From contig JBBQNN010000011.1 in assembly GCA_038329965.1 (NCBI GenBank), positions 1-64,000 of the forward strand: 64,000 bases of DNA, read 5' to 3'. Shown here in pieces: positions 25,033 to 33,903 of this stretch (its first letter is position 1; each line of letters begins with the position of its first letter). The DNA is from QHCA01 sp003244095. GTDB taxonomy: Bacteria; Actinomycetota; Actinomycetes; Mycobacteriales; QHCA01. The position numbers were made by a program, and so were the translations under genes. The notes below the pieces were generated by a model. It was not told the origin of the DNA and did no database searches. It worked only from the letters and a program-made list of their open reading frames with translations.

Positions 25033-25725
25033 TCAGTCCTCGTCCAGCCCCGCCTCGATGGCGTAGCGGACCAGACCCGCGCGGTTGCGCACCTGCAGCT
25101 TCTGCATGGCGTTCTGGACGTGGTTCTGGACGGTCCGGTGGCTGAGTACGAGCCGCGCGGCGACCTGTTTGGCGGTCAGCCCCTTGGCTACCAGCCGCAG
25201 GACCTCGGTCTCGCGGTCGCTCAGCTGCGGCTGAGGGTCGGTCGCAGGTGCCGATGCCAGCCGGCGGTACTCCCCAAGAAGGAGGCCGGCCAGCCCCGAA
25301 GTGAACGTCGCCTCTCCATCTGCCGTACGACGGACCGCATCAGTCAACTCAGCGGCACTCGCCGACTTGATGAGGTAGCCCGTCGCGCCGGCCTTCACCG
25401 CCTCGAGCACATCGGCCTGCTCACCGCTGGCGGACAGGATCAGCACGCGAGTGGTGGTCTGCGCCGCGACGATCTCGCCGGTCGCCTCGACGCCGGACTT
25501 CTCGGGCAGCTGCAGGTCCATCACGACCACGTCGGGGCGCACGGCGGCCGCGACCCGCACGGCCTTGGCACCGTCGGCGGCGGTGCCCACCACGGTGAAG
25601 CCGGCGGCGGTCAGGTCTCGCTCGACGGCGTCGCGCCACATGGGATGGTCGTCGACCACGAGCACCGTGATCGGGGCTGGTGCGCCGGCCGGGAGGCCCG
25701 GGTCGTCCGGATCATCGGGGCACAC
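25033..25725 (-). CDS. NarL/LuxR response regulator, MacR-like
   Basis: 230 aa. The receiver domain has VLVVDDHPMW and the phospho-acceptor D70 in VVVMDLQLPE. The C-terminal LuxR HTH reads LSDRETEVLRLVAKGLTAKQVAARLVLSHRTVQNHVQNAMQKL. The GTG start at 25725 lies 14 nt inside the end of the partner kinase gene, a coupled pair. In Streptomyces the similar MacRS system responds to membrane or envelope conditions. A Pro/Asp-rich stretch of about 18 residues precedes the receiver, so a start further in is possible. Confidence 0.85.
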   Translation of the reverse strand: MCPDDPDDPGLPAGAPAPITVLVVDDHPMWRDAVERDLTAAGFTVVGTAADGAKAVRVAAAVRPDVVVMDLQLPEKSGVEATGEIVAAQTTTRVLILSASGEQADVLEAVKAGATGYLIKSASAAELTDAVRRTADGEATFTSGLAGLLLGEYRRLASAPATDPQPQLSDRETEVLRLVAKGLTAKQVAARLVLSHRTVQNHVQNAMQKLQVRNRAGLVRYAIEAGLDED

Positions 25726-26857
25726 GCAACTCGACCTCCGTCCCGTCGCCGGTGGCACTGGTGATCGCTGCGGTGCCGCCCAGGTCCTGCAGCCGGCCGC
25801 GCAGCGACTGTGCCACACCGAGCCGGCCCTCGGCGGCGGCCTCCTCCAGCCGCCCGGGCGCGATGCCCGGGCCGGCGTCGCGAACGGTGATCACGACCGC
25901 CTCGGCGGTGTCCTCGACGAGCAACCAGACGTCGGCGTCCTCGGCGACATGGTGGCGCACGTTGTGTACGGCTGCCCCGATCGCGGCCGCCAGCTCGTGG
26001 GCCTGGTGGTCGCTGACGAGCACCGGCGTGGCGGGGGCCGACAGGTGGACGTGCGGTCCGGCGTGCGCCGTACTCAGCAACTCGCGAAGATCGACCCGGT
26101 CAGCTGTCGGCGACCGCTCGGGCGAGACCGACACCAGACCGCGCAGTGCCTGCTCCTGCTCACCGGCCAGCCGGCCGAGGTCGGCCGCCTCTCCCCCGAT
26201 CTCCGCGCCGCGCCGCTGCACGAGAGCGAGCACTTGGAGCACGCTGTCGTGGATGCCGCGGGAGAGCCGCTCGCGCTCGCGGGTCGCGGCCCGGATGCGC
26301 ACGGCCTCCCCGAGCGCGGCCTGCGCCTGCCGTACGAGACCGACTCCGTACCCCACACACAGCCCGACCAGCAGCAGGATGGCGATGCCCTTGACCGTGT
26401 CGGCCGACAGGCCGCCTCGCTCGACCACGTCCGCGACCGACAGCAGGCCGGCCGCGATGAGGCCCCCGCGGTGCTGCCAGTACACCGCCCACGCCGCCAA
26501 CGCACCGGCCACCCACATCTGTGCGAACGTCGGCTCCCCGCCGGTGATCCGATCGGCACTGTCCACCAGGCGGGTGGCCAGCACCATGAACACGGCGACG
26601 GCGAGGTCGACCACGAGCAGGGGCCATTGCCGCAGGGCCGGCTGGGCGTAGGCGATCGTGGCGATCAGGGTCCACGCGAACATCCCGGCGAGCAGCAGGA
26701 CGGCCGTGAGCGGATGCTCCACGTCGTGCAGGTCAACCAGGTCGACCGCCACCACATAGCCCAGCGTCAGCCAGCGAAATACCGCGAGGGCCCGCCAGAA
26801 CGGCGGATCGATGCTCGGTGGTGTGCCGCTCACGCGGCTGATCTCACTGCCGCTCAC
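25712..26857 (-). CDS. Sensor histidine kinase, MacS-like (DUF5931 sensor region)
   Basis: 381 aa. A membrane sensor of about six helices (residues 20-175) precedes a HisKA_3-type dimerisation region with the phospho-His in RERERLSRGIHDSVLQVLAL. A HATPase follows, with VRHHVAEDADVWLLVEDT and DAGPGIAPGRLEEAAAEGRLG as N and G1 boxes. The GTG start overlaps the acyltransferase stop by 4 nt, so lipid acyltransferase, kinase and regulator form one unit. The family resemblance to MacS is recalled, not searched. Confidence 0.85.
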   Translation of the reverse strand: MSGSEISRVSGTPPSIDPPFWRALAVFRWLTLGYVVAVDLVDLHDVEHPLTAVLLLAGMFAWTLIATIAYAQPALRQWPLLVVDLAVAVFMVLATRLVDSADRITGGEPTFAQMWVAGALAAWAVYWQHRGGLIAAGLLSVADVVERGGLSADTVKGIAILLLVGLCVGYGVGLVRQAQAALGEAVRIRAATRERERLSRGIHDSVLQVLALVQRRGAEIGGEAADLGRLAGEQEQALRGLVSVSPERSPTADRVDLRELLSTAHAGPHVHLSAPATPVLVSDHQAHELAAAIGAAVHNVRHHVAEDADVWLLVEDTAEAVVITVRDAGPGIAPGRLEEAAAEGRLGVAQSLRGRLQDLGGTAAITSATGDGTEVELRVPR

Positions 26858-27573
26858 GCGGCGGCGGGCTCCTTGGGCGCCGGCTCGGCTGCCCGCCGGC
26901 CGCTCTCCGCCTTGACCTTGGCCGCGTAAAGGTCGACATACTCCTGACCGGAGAGCTCCATGAGCTCGTACATGATCTCGTCGGTCATCGAGCGCTCGAT
27001 GAACCGGTCACCGGACATGCCTTCGTACCGGGAGAAGTCCAGCGGCTTGCCGATGCGGATCGTCGGCCGGACCAGGTGGGGGATCTTGCGGCCGATCGGC
27101 TGCACCTTGTCGGTGTCGATCATGGCGCACGGGATGACCGGCACGGAGGACTCCAGCGCCATGCGCGCCACGCCGGTCTTGCCGCGGTACAGGCGGCCGT
27201 CCGGTGACCGGGTGCCCTCGGGATAGATGCCGAGCAGGTCGCCACCGGCCAGCACCCGCCTGCCGGTGTCCAGTGCCCCCCGTGCGGCCGAGGCGTTCGT
27301 CCGGTCGATCGGCAGCTGGCCGATGCTGGTCATGAACCAGCGCACGAGCGTGCCCTTGATCCCGGTGCCGGTGAAGTATTCGGACTTGGCCAGGAAGGTC
27401 ACCCGGCGGGGCAGCAGGGCGGGCAGGAAGACCGAATCGCAGAAGGACAGGTGGTTACTGGCCAGGATCGCGGCACCGTCGGCGGGGATGTTCTCCAAGC
27501 CCTCGACCCGCGGGCGGAACAGCAATCGCAGCAGGGGGCCGAGGGAGAGGTACCTGAGGAACCAGTAGAACAC
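26854..27573 (-). CDS. plsC: 1-acyl-sn-glycerol-3-phosphate acyltransferase family protein
   Basis: 239 aa. It acylates lysophosphatidic acid or a related lysolipid at the membrane. The catalytic NHLSFCDS (HX4D) motif, the YPEGTRSPDGRLYRGKTG motif III and the IPCAMIDTDKVQP segment are all present. GTG 27573 is preceded by GAGAGGGG, and a TAGGGT -10 lies about 24 nt further upstream. Rv2182c holds the same position in M. tuberculosis. First gene of a unit with the MacS/MacR-like pair. Confidence 0.9.
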   Translation of the reverse strand: MFYWFLRYLSLGPLLRLLFRPRVEGLENIPADGAAILASNHLSFCDSVFLPALLPRRVTFLAKSEYFTGTGIKGTLVRWFMTSIGQLPIDRTNASAARGALDTGRRVLAGGDLLGIYPEGTRSPDGRLYRGKTGVARMALESSVPVIPCAMIDTDKVQPIGRKIPHLVRPTIRIGKPLDFSRYEGMSGDRFIERSMTDEIMYELMELSGQEYVDLYAAKVKAESGRRAAEPAPKEPAAA

Positions 27574-27700
27574 CGGCCATTCCCCTCTCGCCCGCTCACC
27601 CTACGTGGCGTCAGCCTACGGACCCGGCCAACCTCAGACAACGTGTGCGGGACGTGTCACGATGGCGGGCGACGATTCTCCCGGCCTTGGAGGTCCAGCG

Positions 27701-28462
27701 GTGCCACTCATGCCCGGCGCGGAGCCGTTCGACCTCGACGGCACTCCTGGGGGCAGGGTCGGGGCGGTCCTGTGCCATGGCTTCACCGGCACGCCGGCCA
27801 GCATGCGGCCGTGGGGCGAACACCTCGCGGCGGCCGGCGTGGCCGTGCGCTGCCCGCGCCTGCCCGGGCACGGCACGCGCTGGCAGGACATGAACTCCAC
27901 CCGCTGGCCGGATTGGTACGCCGAGCTCGAGCGCGCCTTCGACGAGCTGCTGGCCCGGGTGCCGACCGTCTTCGCAATGGGCTTGTCGATGGGCGGCACG
28001 CTGTGCCTTCGCCTCGGCGAGCAGCGCGCCGCCGAACTGGCCGGGCTGGTGCTGGTCAACCCGTCGCTGGCCACGGAGCGCAAGGACGCCAGGCTGCTGT
28101 CGGTGCTGTCGCGCGTCGTGCCGTCGGTCCCCGGCATCGGCAGCGACATCAAGAAGCCCGGCGTCACCGAGCTGTCCTACGACCGCACCCCACTCAAGGC
28201 GGCGTACTCCCTGTCGCAGCTGTGGGCACAGACCCGCGCCGACCTGCACAAGCTGACGGCGCCCATCCTGACCTTCCGCAGCCGCATCGACCACGTGGTC
28301 GAGCCGGTCTCGGGGCGGCTGCTGCTCGACGGCGCGTCGTCGACCCAGGTACGCGAGGTGGTCCTCGAGGACAGCTTCCACGTGGCCACCCTCGACAACG
28401 ACGCGCCGGAGATCTTCGCCGGCAGCGTCGACTTCGTCCGCGCCAACGCGCCTGTGAGCTGA
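27701..28462 (+). CDS. Alpha/beta hydrolase, carboxylesterase/monoacylglycerol lipase type
   Basis: 253 aa cytosolic serine hydrolase. The oxyanion loop is LCHGFTGTPASM, the nucleophile elbow is AMGLSMGGTLCL (GLSMG), the acid lies in RSRIDHVV and the catalytic His in LEDSFHVATLDND, the order seen in thermostable carboxylesterases such as Est30. GTG 27701 was chosen because GGAGG ends 7 nt before it; ATGs at 27662 and 27710 are alternatives. It is divergent from the acyltransferase gene and is followed 7 nt later by a membrane-protein gene. Confidence 0.85.
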   Translation: MPLMPGAEPFDLDGTPGGRVGAVLCHGFTGTPASMRPWGEHLAAAGVAVRCPRLPGHGTRWQDMNSTRWPDWYAELERAFDELLARVPTVFAMGLSMGGTLCLRLGEQRAAELAGLVLVNPSLATERKDARLLSVLSRVVPSVPGIGSDIKKPGVTELSYDRTPLKAAYSLSQLWAQTRADLHKLTAPILTFRSRIDHVVEPVSGRLLLDGASSTQVREVVLEDSFHVATLDNDAPEIFAGSVDFVRANAPVS

Positions 28463-28469
28463 CGGCCCG

Positions 28470-29213
28470 GTGATCCCCGACCCGGGCGGGCGAACGCACG
28501 GTCGCCGCGACAACGGCCTGACCGCCAGCTCGTTCGCCTCCGTCGGCGACGTCGACCCGCGGGTCGGCGAGCACCTGCTCGACGTCCTCGCCCTCGACGG
28601 CATCGCCGCGTACCTGCAGCCGACGATCGACCACGACTCCGTCACGCGAGCAGTCTCCCTGCCGGGGCATCCCACCGACCGGCTGTACGTCGACCGCTAC
28701 CGCGCCGCGGACGCCCGCGCCCTGGTGGCCGCCGAGGCCGAGGCAGCCGGGCGGAGCGAGAGCATGTGGACGCCCGACGAACCCGAGTCGATCGACGAGG
28801 ACGCCGAGTGGGCCGCTCTCGTGGCCTCCTTCGACCGGCCGTCCGCGACGGCGGTGCCGCCCTGGCCCGTCAACGAGGACACCGAGGTCGGCGTCGGCCC
28901 GGTCCCGGCCGAGCCGCCCAGCCATCAGGAGCAGGACGCGCCACCGGAGGGCGAGGAGGACGAGGAGGAGGGCTACGTCCCGCCTCCCCCGCCGCCGGTC
29001 CCGCGCCTTTCGCGCCAGACGGCAGGTGCGCTGCTGACGATCGCCGGCGGCGTGTTCCTGCTCGTGCTCGGCTCCCGCGTGCTGAGCCTCGATCCCGACT
29101 TCGCCTTCCAGCTCGGCATCGTGGCGGTGATCGCCGGCGTGGCCTGGCTGATCTGGCGGATGCGCGACGACTCGCCCGACGAAGACCGGCCGGACGACGG
29201 TGCCGTGGTCTGA
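28470..29213 (+). CDS. Conserved actinobacterial membrane protein, DUF308-like C-terminus
   Basis: 247 aa. Residues 1-85 form a folded-looking N-terminal part mentioning a dimer-like DHDSVTRAVSLPGHPTDRLYVDR region. A highly acidic, Pro-rich linker (about 95-180) follows, and then two transmembrane helices near the C-terminus. I recognise it only as the conserved protein seen in this actinobacterial neighbourhood; the function is unknown. GTG start, 7 nt after the hydrolase stop. Confidence 0.7.
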   Translation: MIPDPGGRTHGRRDNGLTASSFASVGDVDPRVGEHLLDVLALDGIAAYLQPTIDHDSVTRAVSLPGHPTDRLYVDRYRAADARALVAAEAEAAGRSESMWTPDEPESIDEDAEWAALVASFDRPSATAVPPWPVNEDTEVGVGPVPAEPPSHQEQDAPPEGEEDEEEGYVPPPPPPVPRLSRQTAGALLTIAGGVFLLVLGSRVLSLDPDFAFQLGIVAVIAGVAWLIWRMRDDSPDEDRPDDGAVV

Positions 29214-29230
29214 CCCCCTACCCTGCGAAC

Positions 29231-30466
29231 GTGCTGTTCGAGGAGACTGTCGAGACCCGTGGCCACCTGCTGGATTCCGGCGTTCTGGCCCGGGTCCTCG
29301 ATGACGTGCTGGAGTACGGCGGTGACTACCGGGTCGACCGCCTCGACCTCGGCCGGGAGCACGAGGACGAGTCCTACGCCCGGCTGACCCTCGGCGCGCC
29401 CGATGAGGAGTTGCTCCAGCGGCTGCTGATGCGGGTGCAGGCACACGGGGTGAACCAGGTCGACCCGGGCATGGCGATGACCCGCCCGGCACCGCGTGAC
29501 GGCGTTTTCCCGGAGGACTTCTACTCCACCACCAACCTGGCGACATATGTCCGGTTCAACGGCGGCTGGCTGTCGGTGACGCATCCGGAGATGGACTGCG
29601 GGTTGCGGGTCCTCGACGGAACGGTCGACACGATTCCGGTCTCCGATGTACGCGAGGGTGAGCAGATCGTCTGCGGCGCCTCCGGGATCAAGGTGAGCCT
29701 GCCGGCCCCCGTGGATGACCCCGACGGCGGCTTCGGCTTCATGTCCTCCGCCGTCTCCAGTGAGAAGCCGCAGGCCCTGCTGGTCCGGCAGATCGCCCAG
29801 CAGATGCGCGACGTGCGGGCCGCCGGCCTCAAGGTGCTCTGGGTCGGCGGCCCGGCCGTCGTGCACACCGGGGCGGCCCCGGCCATGGTGGCGCTGGTCG
29901 AGGCCGGCTTCGTCGATGTCCTGTTCGCCGGCAACGCGCTGGCGACCCATGACATCGAGTCGGCACTGTTCGGCACCTCGCTGGGGGTCGACCTCAAGAA
30001 GGGCTCCGGTGTCCCGCACGGCCACGAGCACCACATCCGGGCCATCAACACGATCCGCCGCTGCGGCTCGATCGCCGATGCGGTCAAGCAGGGCGTGCTC
30101 ACCGGCGGCGTGATGCACGCGATGGTGCAGGCGGGCAACCCGTTCGTGCTGGTCGGCTCCGTCCGCGACGACGGCCCGCTGCCCGACGTCTACACCGACG
30201 TGGTCGAGGGCCAGCGGGCGATGCGCGCCCAGTTGCCCGACGTGGGATTCGCGATCATGGTCGCGACGATGCTGCACTCCATCGCGACCGGCAACATCCT
30301 GCCGGCGTCGGCGCCGCTGGTCTGCGTCGACATCAACCCGGCCACGGTGACCAAGCTCGCCGACCGGGGATCGGCCCAGGCGGTGGGGATCGTCACCGAC
30401 ATCGGGCTGTTCCTCGAGCAACTCGCCCGCGAACTGGTCCCCGACTTCGCCGGCTCCGGCAACTAG
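29231..30466 (+). CDS. Archaeal-type ornithine cyclodeaminase (TIGR00300/LOR-SDH family)
   Basis: 411 aa. The N-terminal LOR/SDH region opens LFEETVETRGHLLDSGVL, the family signature, and the C-terminal NAD-binding part has ...DIGLFLEQLARELVP near the end. Studied homologues (methanogen enzyme and the C-terminal half of cyanobacterial ArgZ/AgrE) convert ornithine to proline and ammonia with NAD+. It is unrelated to the mu-crystallin-type cyclodeaminase common in bacteria. GTG 29231 has TACCCT exactly 6 nt upstream and no SD. It faces an endonuclease-family gene 7 bases away. Confidence 0.85.
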   Translation: MLFEETVETRGHLLDSGVLARVLDDVLEYGGDYRVDRLDLGREHEDESYARLTLGAPDEELLQRLLMRVQAHGVNQVDPGMAMTRPAPRDGVFPEDFYSTTNLATYVRFNGGWLSVTHPEMDCGLRVLDGTVDTIPVSDVREGEQIVCGASGIKVSLPAPVDDPDGGFGFMSSAVSSEKPQALLVRQIAQQMRDVRAAGLKVLWVGGPAVVHTGAAPAMVALVEAGFVDVLFAGNALATHDIESALFGTSLGVDLKKGSGVPHGHEHHIRAINTIRRCGSIADAVKQGVLTGGVMHAMVQAGNPFVLVGSVRDDGPLPDVYTDVVEGQRAMRAQLPDVGFAIMVATMLHSIATGNILPASAPLVCVDINPATVTKLADRGSAQAVGIVTDIGLFLEQLARELVPDFAGSGN

Positions 30467-30473
30467 GACACCC

Positions 30474-31121
30474 TCAACCGGGCAGTTCGACCTCGGCCAG
30501 GATGGGTGGGTGGTCGCTGGCGATCCGAACGTCGGGTGAGTCGAGTACGGCTGCCGACAGCACCCTGATCGACGGGCTGAGGAAGACGCCGTCGATTCGC
30601 CGGCCCTGGGTGCCAGCCCCTGACTCCGGCAACCGCTCGGCCAGGGCGGCCCATGCCGGCCGACCCGGGTGCTCGTTGACGTCGGCCCCCAGGATGACCG
30701 GCTCCGGCAGGGGCCCCAGCGCCGCGAAGATCTCGTCGACGTGCAGGCGGCGGTCCGGGGCGGCCATGTCCAGGTGGGTACTGACCAGCCGGAATCTGGT
30801 CCCGCCGAGTGAGCACACCGCCGTGGCCATCCCCCGCTGGTGCAGACCGAAGCGCCGGGTGAACAACACGTCGCCCGTCGACTGCACCTCAACCCCCACC
30901 GTGGCCATCAAGATGTTGTTCCCGGCCGGCAGCCCGCCGGTCACGAAGAACAGGTCACACCGACGGGCCAGGTCAGCGCACCGGCTGCGCCAGCGCCACC
31001 ACTTCGGCGCCTCCTGCACGCACACGACGTCCGGCGCGGCACCGCGCACCACGCGGACCAGGGCGGCCGGGTCGTCGCGCAGGGAACGCATGTTGTACGA
31101 CAACACTCGCAGCGCAGGCAC
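30474..31121 (-). CDS. Endonuclease/exonuclease/phosphatase family protein
   Basis: 215 aa, metal-dependent phosphoesterase of the DNase I/sphingomyelinase fold. All active-site motifs can be followed: SYNMRSL, the Glu in VCVQEAP, STHLD, GADVNEHPG and the terminal SDHPP. There is no signal peptide, so it should be cytosolic. The substrate (nucleic acid or phospho-lipid/inositol) cannot be told. GTG 31121 has a TAGCGT -10 (rc of 31129-31134) 7 nt upstream. Confidence 0.88.
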   Translation of the reverse strand: MPALRVLSYNMRSLRDDPAALVRVVRGAAPDVVCVQEAPKWWRWRSRCADLARRCDLFFVTGGLPAGNNILMATVGVEVQSTGDVLFTRRFGLHQRGMATAVCSLGGTRFRLVSTHLDMAAPDRRLHVDEIFAALGPLPEPVILGADVNEHPGRPAWAALAERLPESGAGTQGRRIDGVFLSPSIRVLSAAVLDSPDVRIASDHPPILAEVELPG

Positions 31122-31142
31122 CCGCCGAACGCTATCTGCCGC

Positions 31143-32372
31143 CTACTTGGTCAGCGTCGGCGGCTTGGCCGACGTGACTGTCGGCGGGGTACCGGCGAAC
31201 GTGAGGCTCACCCGCGACCGGCCGCCGCCGCCGGAAATCGCTCCGACGACGAGCAGTGAGTTGACGATGTCGAGGTTCCCCGAACCCGACGTGTCCATTG
31301 TGGCTGCGGGGGCGTAGACGTCGCCGGTGACGGTTGCCAGGCCGTCGTCACATAGTCGCAGCGGCGCCGTGTTGTCCGGGTCGTAGAACACCGCGAGACG
31401 CGGCCCCAGAGCCGTCGAGCCGGTAAGCGCGATGGTGCCGGTCCCAGCCACCTCGATGGAGCCGACGCTGTCTCCGCCTGTCGAGCACCGCCGCGGCACG
31501 TCGGCATTGGCACAGGTGAAGAACAGCAGCGCCCCGGCGGCCACCAGCGGCGAGGCTCCAGTGAACACGTTCCTGCCGACGATGACGTAGATCCCCGGCA
31601 GCAGGACGGTGCAGGCGGTAATGGTCGTGTAGTTGCCGGGCACGCAGAGGGGGCCGGCAGCGGCAGTCGCGGGCGTGAGCGCCGGCGTCGGCGGCGCGAT
31701 GGCAAGCGGGTCTGCGAAGGGGTCGATCTTGACCCCGGCCGGCGCCAGGTTGGCACCGGGTGTGACGTCGCCCGCGACGCCGATCTGGCCCGGCGTCACC
31801 ACCGTGATACCGCCGCCGGGTCCGGTGCTCACGCCACCGTTGATCGCCACATCGCCACCGTTGACCGTCAGGTCGGCGTTGCCAAGGTCGGCGTCACCGA
31901 GGACGCAGACGGCACAGCTGACCCCGTTGGCCAGTCCCCAGGTCGCCTGGGCCGTGGCCGACACGTTCGGGTTCTTGCCACCCGAGACAGCGCCGGCGAA
32001 GAAGGTGGGTATCTGCCGGCTCGGCAAACGGACCTGGACCAGCCTCGCGGCCGGGTCGGAGGAGATGCAGGGGGCGATCGCCGTCGGTAAGGCCGTCGGG
32101 TCGATGCAGCCGGCCCAGTCGGCCGGTTGAATCCCGGCGCTCGACGCGGCATACCGATGCGCGATGTCGGCGACGTCGGAGGGCAGGGCGGCGGGATTCT
32201 TCGACAGGAACTGCGCGGCGGCCAGGGCGGCGCTGTCGGCGGCGCCCTGGTACTCGCGGCGGACGTCGCGGGCAAAGCCGAGGTCGACGATCAGCGCCGC
32301 CAGCCCGAACATCACCGTGCAGAAGATCGCGACCAGGATCGCCACGGCGCCGTGATCATCACGACCCCTCAT
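31143..32372 (-). CDS. tadG: TadG-like pilus-assembly protein
   Basis: 409 aa. The N-terminus has the Tad-type helix (GAVAILVAIFCTVMFGLAALIVDLGF) followed by ARDVRREYQGAADSAALAAAQ, typical of TadG proteins. The rest is a long Gly/Thr/Ala-rich extracellular region with eight or so cysteines and beta-repeat character. It should anchor at the membrane and act in Flp pilus secretion or assembly. It overlaps tadE by 4 nt. The pair is 8.5 kb away from the main tad operon and on the opposite strand. Confidence 0.8.
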   Translation of the reverse strand: MRGRDDHGAVAILVAIFCTVMFGLAALIVDLGFARDVRREYQGAADSAALAAAQFLSKNPAALPSDVADIAHRYAASSAGIQPADWAGCIDPTALPTAIAPCISSDPAARLVQVRLPSRQIPTFFAGAVSGGKNPNVSATAQATWGLANGVSCAVCVLGDADLGNADLTVNGGDVAINGGVSTGPGGGITVVTPGQIGVAGDVTPGANLAPAGVKIDPFADPLAIAPPTPALTPATAAAGPLCVPGNYTTITACTVLLPGIYVIVGRNVFTGASPLVAAGALLFFTCANADVPRRCSTGGDSVGSIEVAGTGTIALTGSTALGPRLAVFYDPDNTAPLRLCDDGLATVTGDVYAPAATMDTSGSGNLDIVNSLLVVGAISGGGGRSRVSLTFAGTPPTVTSAKPPTLTK

Positions 32373-32896
32373 AGGGTGTCACTGCACCACGACCAGTCCA
32401 GGCTGCCCGGACCGTCGACCCCGCCGGCACCGCCGGTAGCGGACGCGTCGAGATCCTGCTCGATCCGCATGTCCACCTGCGACCTGATGACCCCGGCGTT
32501 GGGCAGCGGGACGAACCCGGTGGCACTGGTGTCGACCGTGAGGGCGCAGACCCGCAGCGTGCCACCCTGCTCCCACCCGGTTCCAGGGTTTCCCGCGGCG
32601 TCGAAGACCGTGACCTTGACATAGGTGGTCCCGGTGGCCGAGCCCGTGTCCTTCTTCACCGTGCAGATCAGCTTGTCGACGTTGGTGCCGGCACGGCAGG
32701 CGCCGGAGCCGAAGTTTTCCACGATCCCCTGCCGGGCACCTTCGCGGACGCCCTGCCGCAGCGCAATCGAGTCCTCGAACCACAGGCCGAAGTCGATGAT
32801 GCCGAACAACAGCAGGACGAGTACGGGAACGACGAGGGCGAACTCCACCGCCGCCGCCCCGCGCTCGGCCGAGCGGTGCCCGCGCAGGGCCTTCAT
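32369..32896 (-). CDS. tadE: TadE-like pseudopilin
   Basis: 175 aa. The prepilin-like leader RSAERG is followed by AAAVEFALVVPVLVLLLFGIIDFG, the TadE signature with Glu at +5. A processed extracellular domain with four cysteines follows. The SD is a perfect 8-mer, GGAGGTGA (rc of 32903-32910), 6 nt before the ATG, unusual in a window rich in leaderless genes. Processing would need a prepilin peptidase, which is not in the window. Coupled to tadG downstream. Confidence 0.88.
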   Translation of the reverse strand: MKALRGHRSAERGAAAVEFALVVPVLVLLLFGIIDFGLWFEDSIALRQGVREGARQGIVENFGSGACRAGTNVDKLICTVKKDTGSATGTTYVKVTVFDAAGNPGTGWEQGGTLRVCALTVDTSATGFVPLPNAGVIRSQVDMRIEQDLDASATGGAGGVDGPGSLDWSWCSDTL

Positions 32897-32929
32897 CCGT
32901 GCTCACCTCCAGCGGTCCATGCCCCGGGC

Positions 32930-32959
32930 AGCCTAAGTCGCCGCGCAACCCTTTGTCAC
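32930..32959 (-). promoter_or_regulatory. Sigma70-like promoter of tadE-tadG
   Basis: GTGACA (rc of 32954-32959) and TAGGCT (rc of 32930-32935) form -35 and -10 boxes with an 18-bp spacer. The predicted leader of about 27 nt includes the perfect SD of tadE. Confidence 0.5.
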
Positions 32960-32970
32960 AGGTTCGCGTC

Positions 32971-33903
32971 TCAGGGCACGATCGAGGTGCCGGCCGAACC
33001 GAACAGCACGTCGACCGCCTCGTCGAGCGCGCCGATGACGGCCCGTGACCCTCCGGAGACCACGAAGTCGCAGCAGGCCTGCACCTTGGGGCCCATCGAC
33101 CCGGCCGGGAACTCCCCCGCCGCGAGCAGTTCGCGGGCCTCGGAAACCGTGAGGGTGTCCAGCGAGCGGGCCGACGGCGTGCCGTACCCGACCTGCACCC
33201 GCGGCACCTCCGTCAGGATCAGCAGCAGGTCGGCGGCGACCAGCCGGGCCAGCAGCGCGGCCGTGCGGTCCTTGTCGACGACCGCCTCGACGCCGCGGAT
33301 CGACGGGCCGTCCTCGACCACGGGTACCCCGCCCCCGCCGGCGGCGACCACCACGTGCCCGGTCCCGACCAGCGCGGGCAGCACGCCTGCCTCGACCAGC
33401 CCGAGCGGCACCGGCGAGGCGACCACCCGGCGCCACCGGCCGGCCCCGATCGGCAGGAACACGTGGCCCGACTCGGCCGCGATGCGATGAGCCGTCACCT
33501 CGTCGTACTGGGGGCCGACCGGCTTGGTCGGCCGCCGGAAGGCCGGGTCGCGGCCATCCACGATCACCTGGGTCACCAGGCAGAGCGCGCGTTGCGGCAG
33601 GCCTCGGGCCCGCAGCTCGCTGTCGAGCGCCTGGGCCAGCAGGTAGCCGATCTGGCCCTGGCTCTCCGCGCCGCAGACGTCCATGGGCATCGGCGGCACC
33701 GTCAGGGCGGCGGCCTCCTGCTGCAGCAGGATGCGGCCCACCTGCGGCCCGTTGCCGTGCGTGATCACGAGGGACACGTCGCGGGCGACCAGCTCGGCCA
33801 GCACGGAGCTGGTCCGGACCAGCGCGGCCCGGATCTCCTCGGCCGACCCAGCGCTCGCCGAGGGGCTCAAGGCGTTGCCGCCGAGCGCCACGACAACCCG
33901 CAT
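32971..33903 (-). CDS. arcC: Carbamate kinase
   Basis: 310 aa amino-acid-kinase fold enzyme interconverting carbamoyl phosphate plus ADP and carbamate plus ATP. It has VVALGGNALSP, VITHGNGPQVGRI, the MDVCGAESQGQIGYLL segment, AAGGGGVPVVED and DKDRTAALLARLVAADLLLILTEV. It starts in a TGATG overlap with glucokinase. Neither arginine deiminase nor ornithine carbamoyltransferase is adjacent, so its source of carbamoyl phosphate is not encoded here. An ornithine cyclodeaminase lies 2.5 kb upstream. Confidence 0.93.
   Translation of the reverse strand: MRVVVALGGNALSPSASAGSAEEIRAALVRTSSVLAELVARDVSLVITHGNGPQVGRILLQQEAAALTVPPMPMDVCGAESQGQIGYLLAQALDSELRARGLPQRALCLVTQVIVDGRDPAFRRPTKPVGPQYDEVTAHRIAAESGHVFLPIGAGRWRRVVASPVPLGLVEAGVLPALVGTGHVVVAAGGGGVPVVEDGPSIRGVEAVVDKDRTAALLARLVAADLLLILTEVPRVQVGYGTPSARSLDTLTVSEARELLAAGEFPAGSMGPKVQACCDFVVSGGSRAVIGALDEAVDVLFGSAGTSIVP

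Noticed and set aside
28973..30892. 639-codon minus-strand frame opposite the ornithine cyclodeaminase
   Set aside because: Non-protein-like composition and no start signals; the plus strand has the recognisable LOR/SDH family protein.
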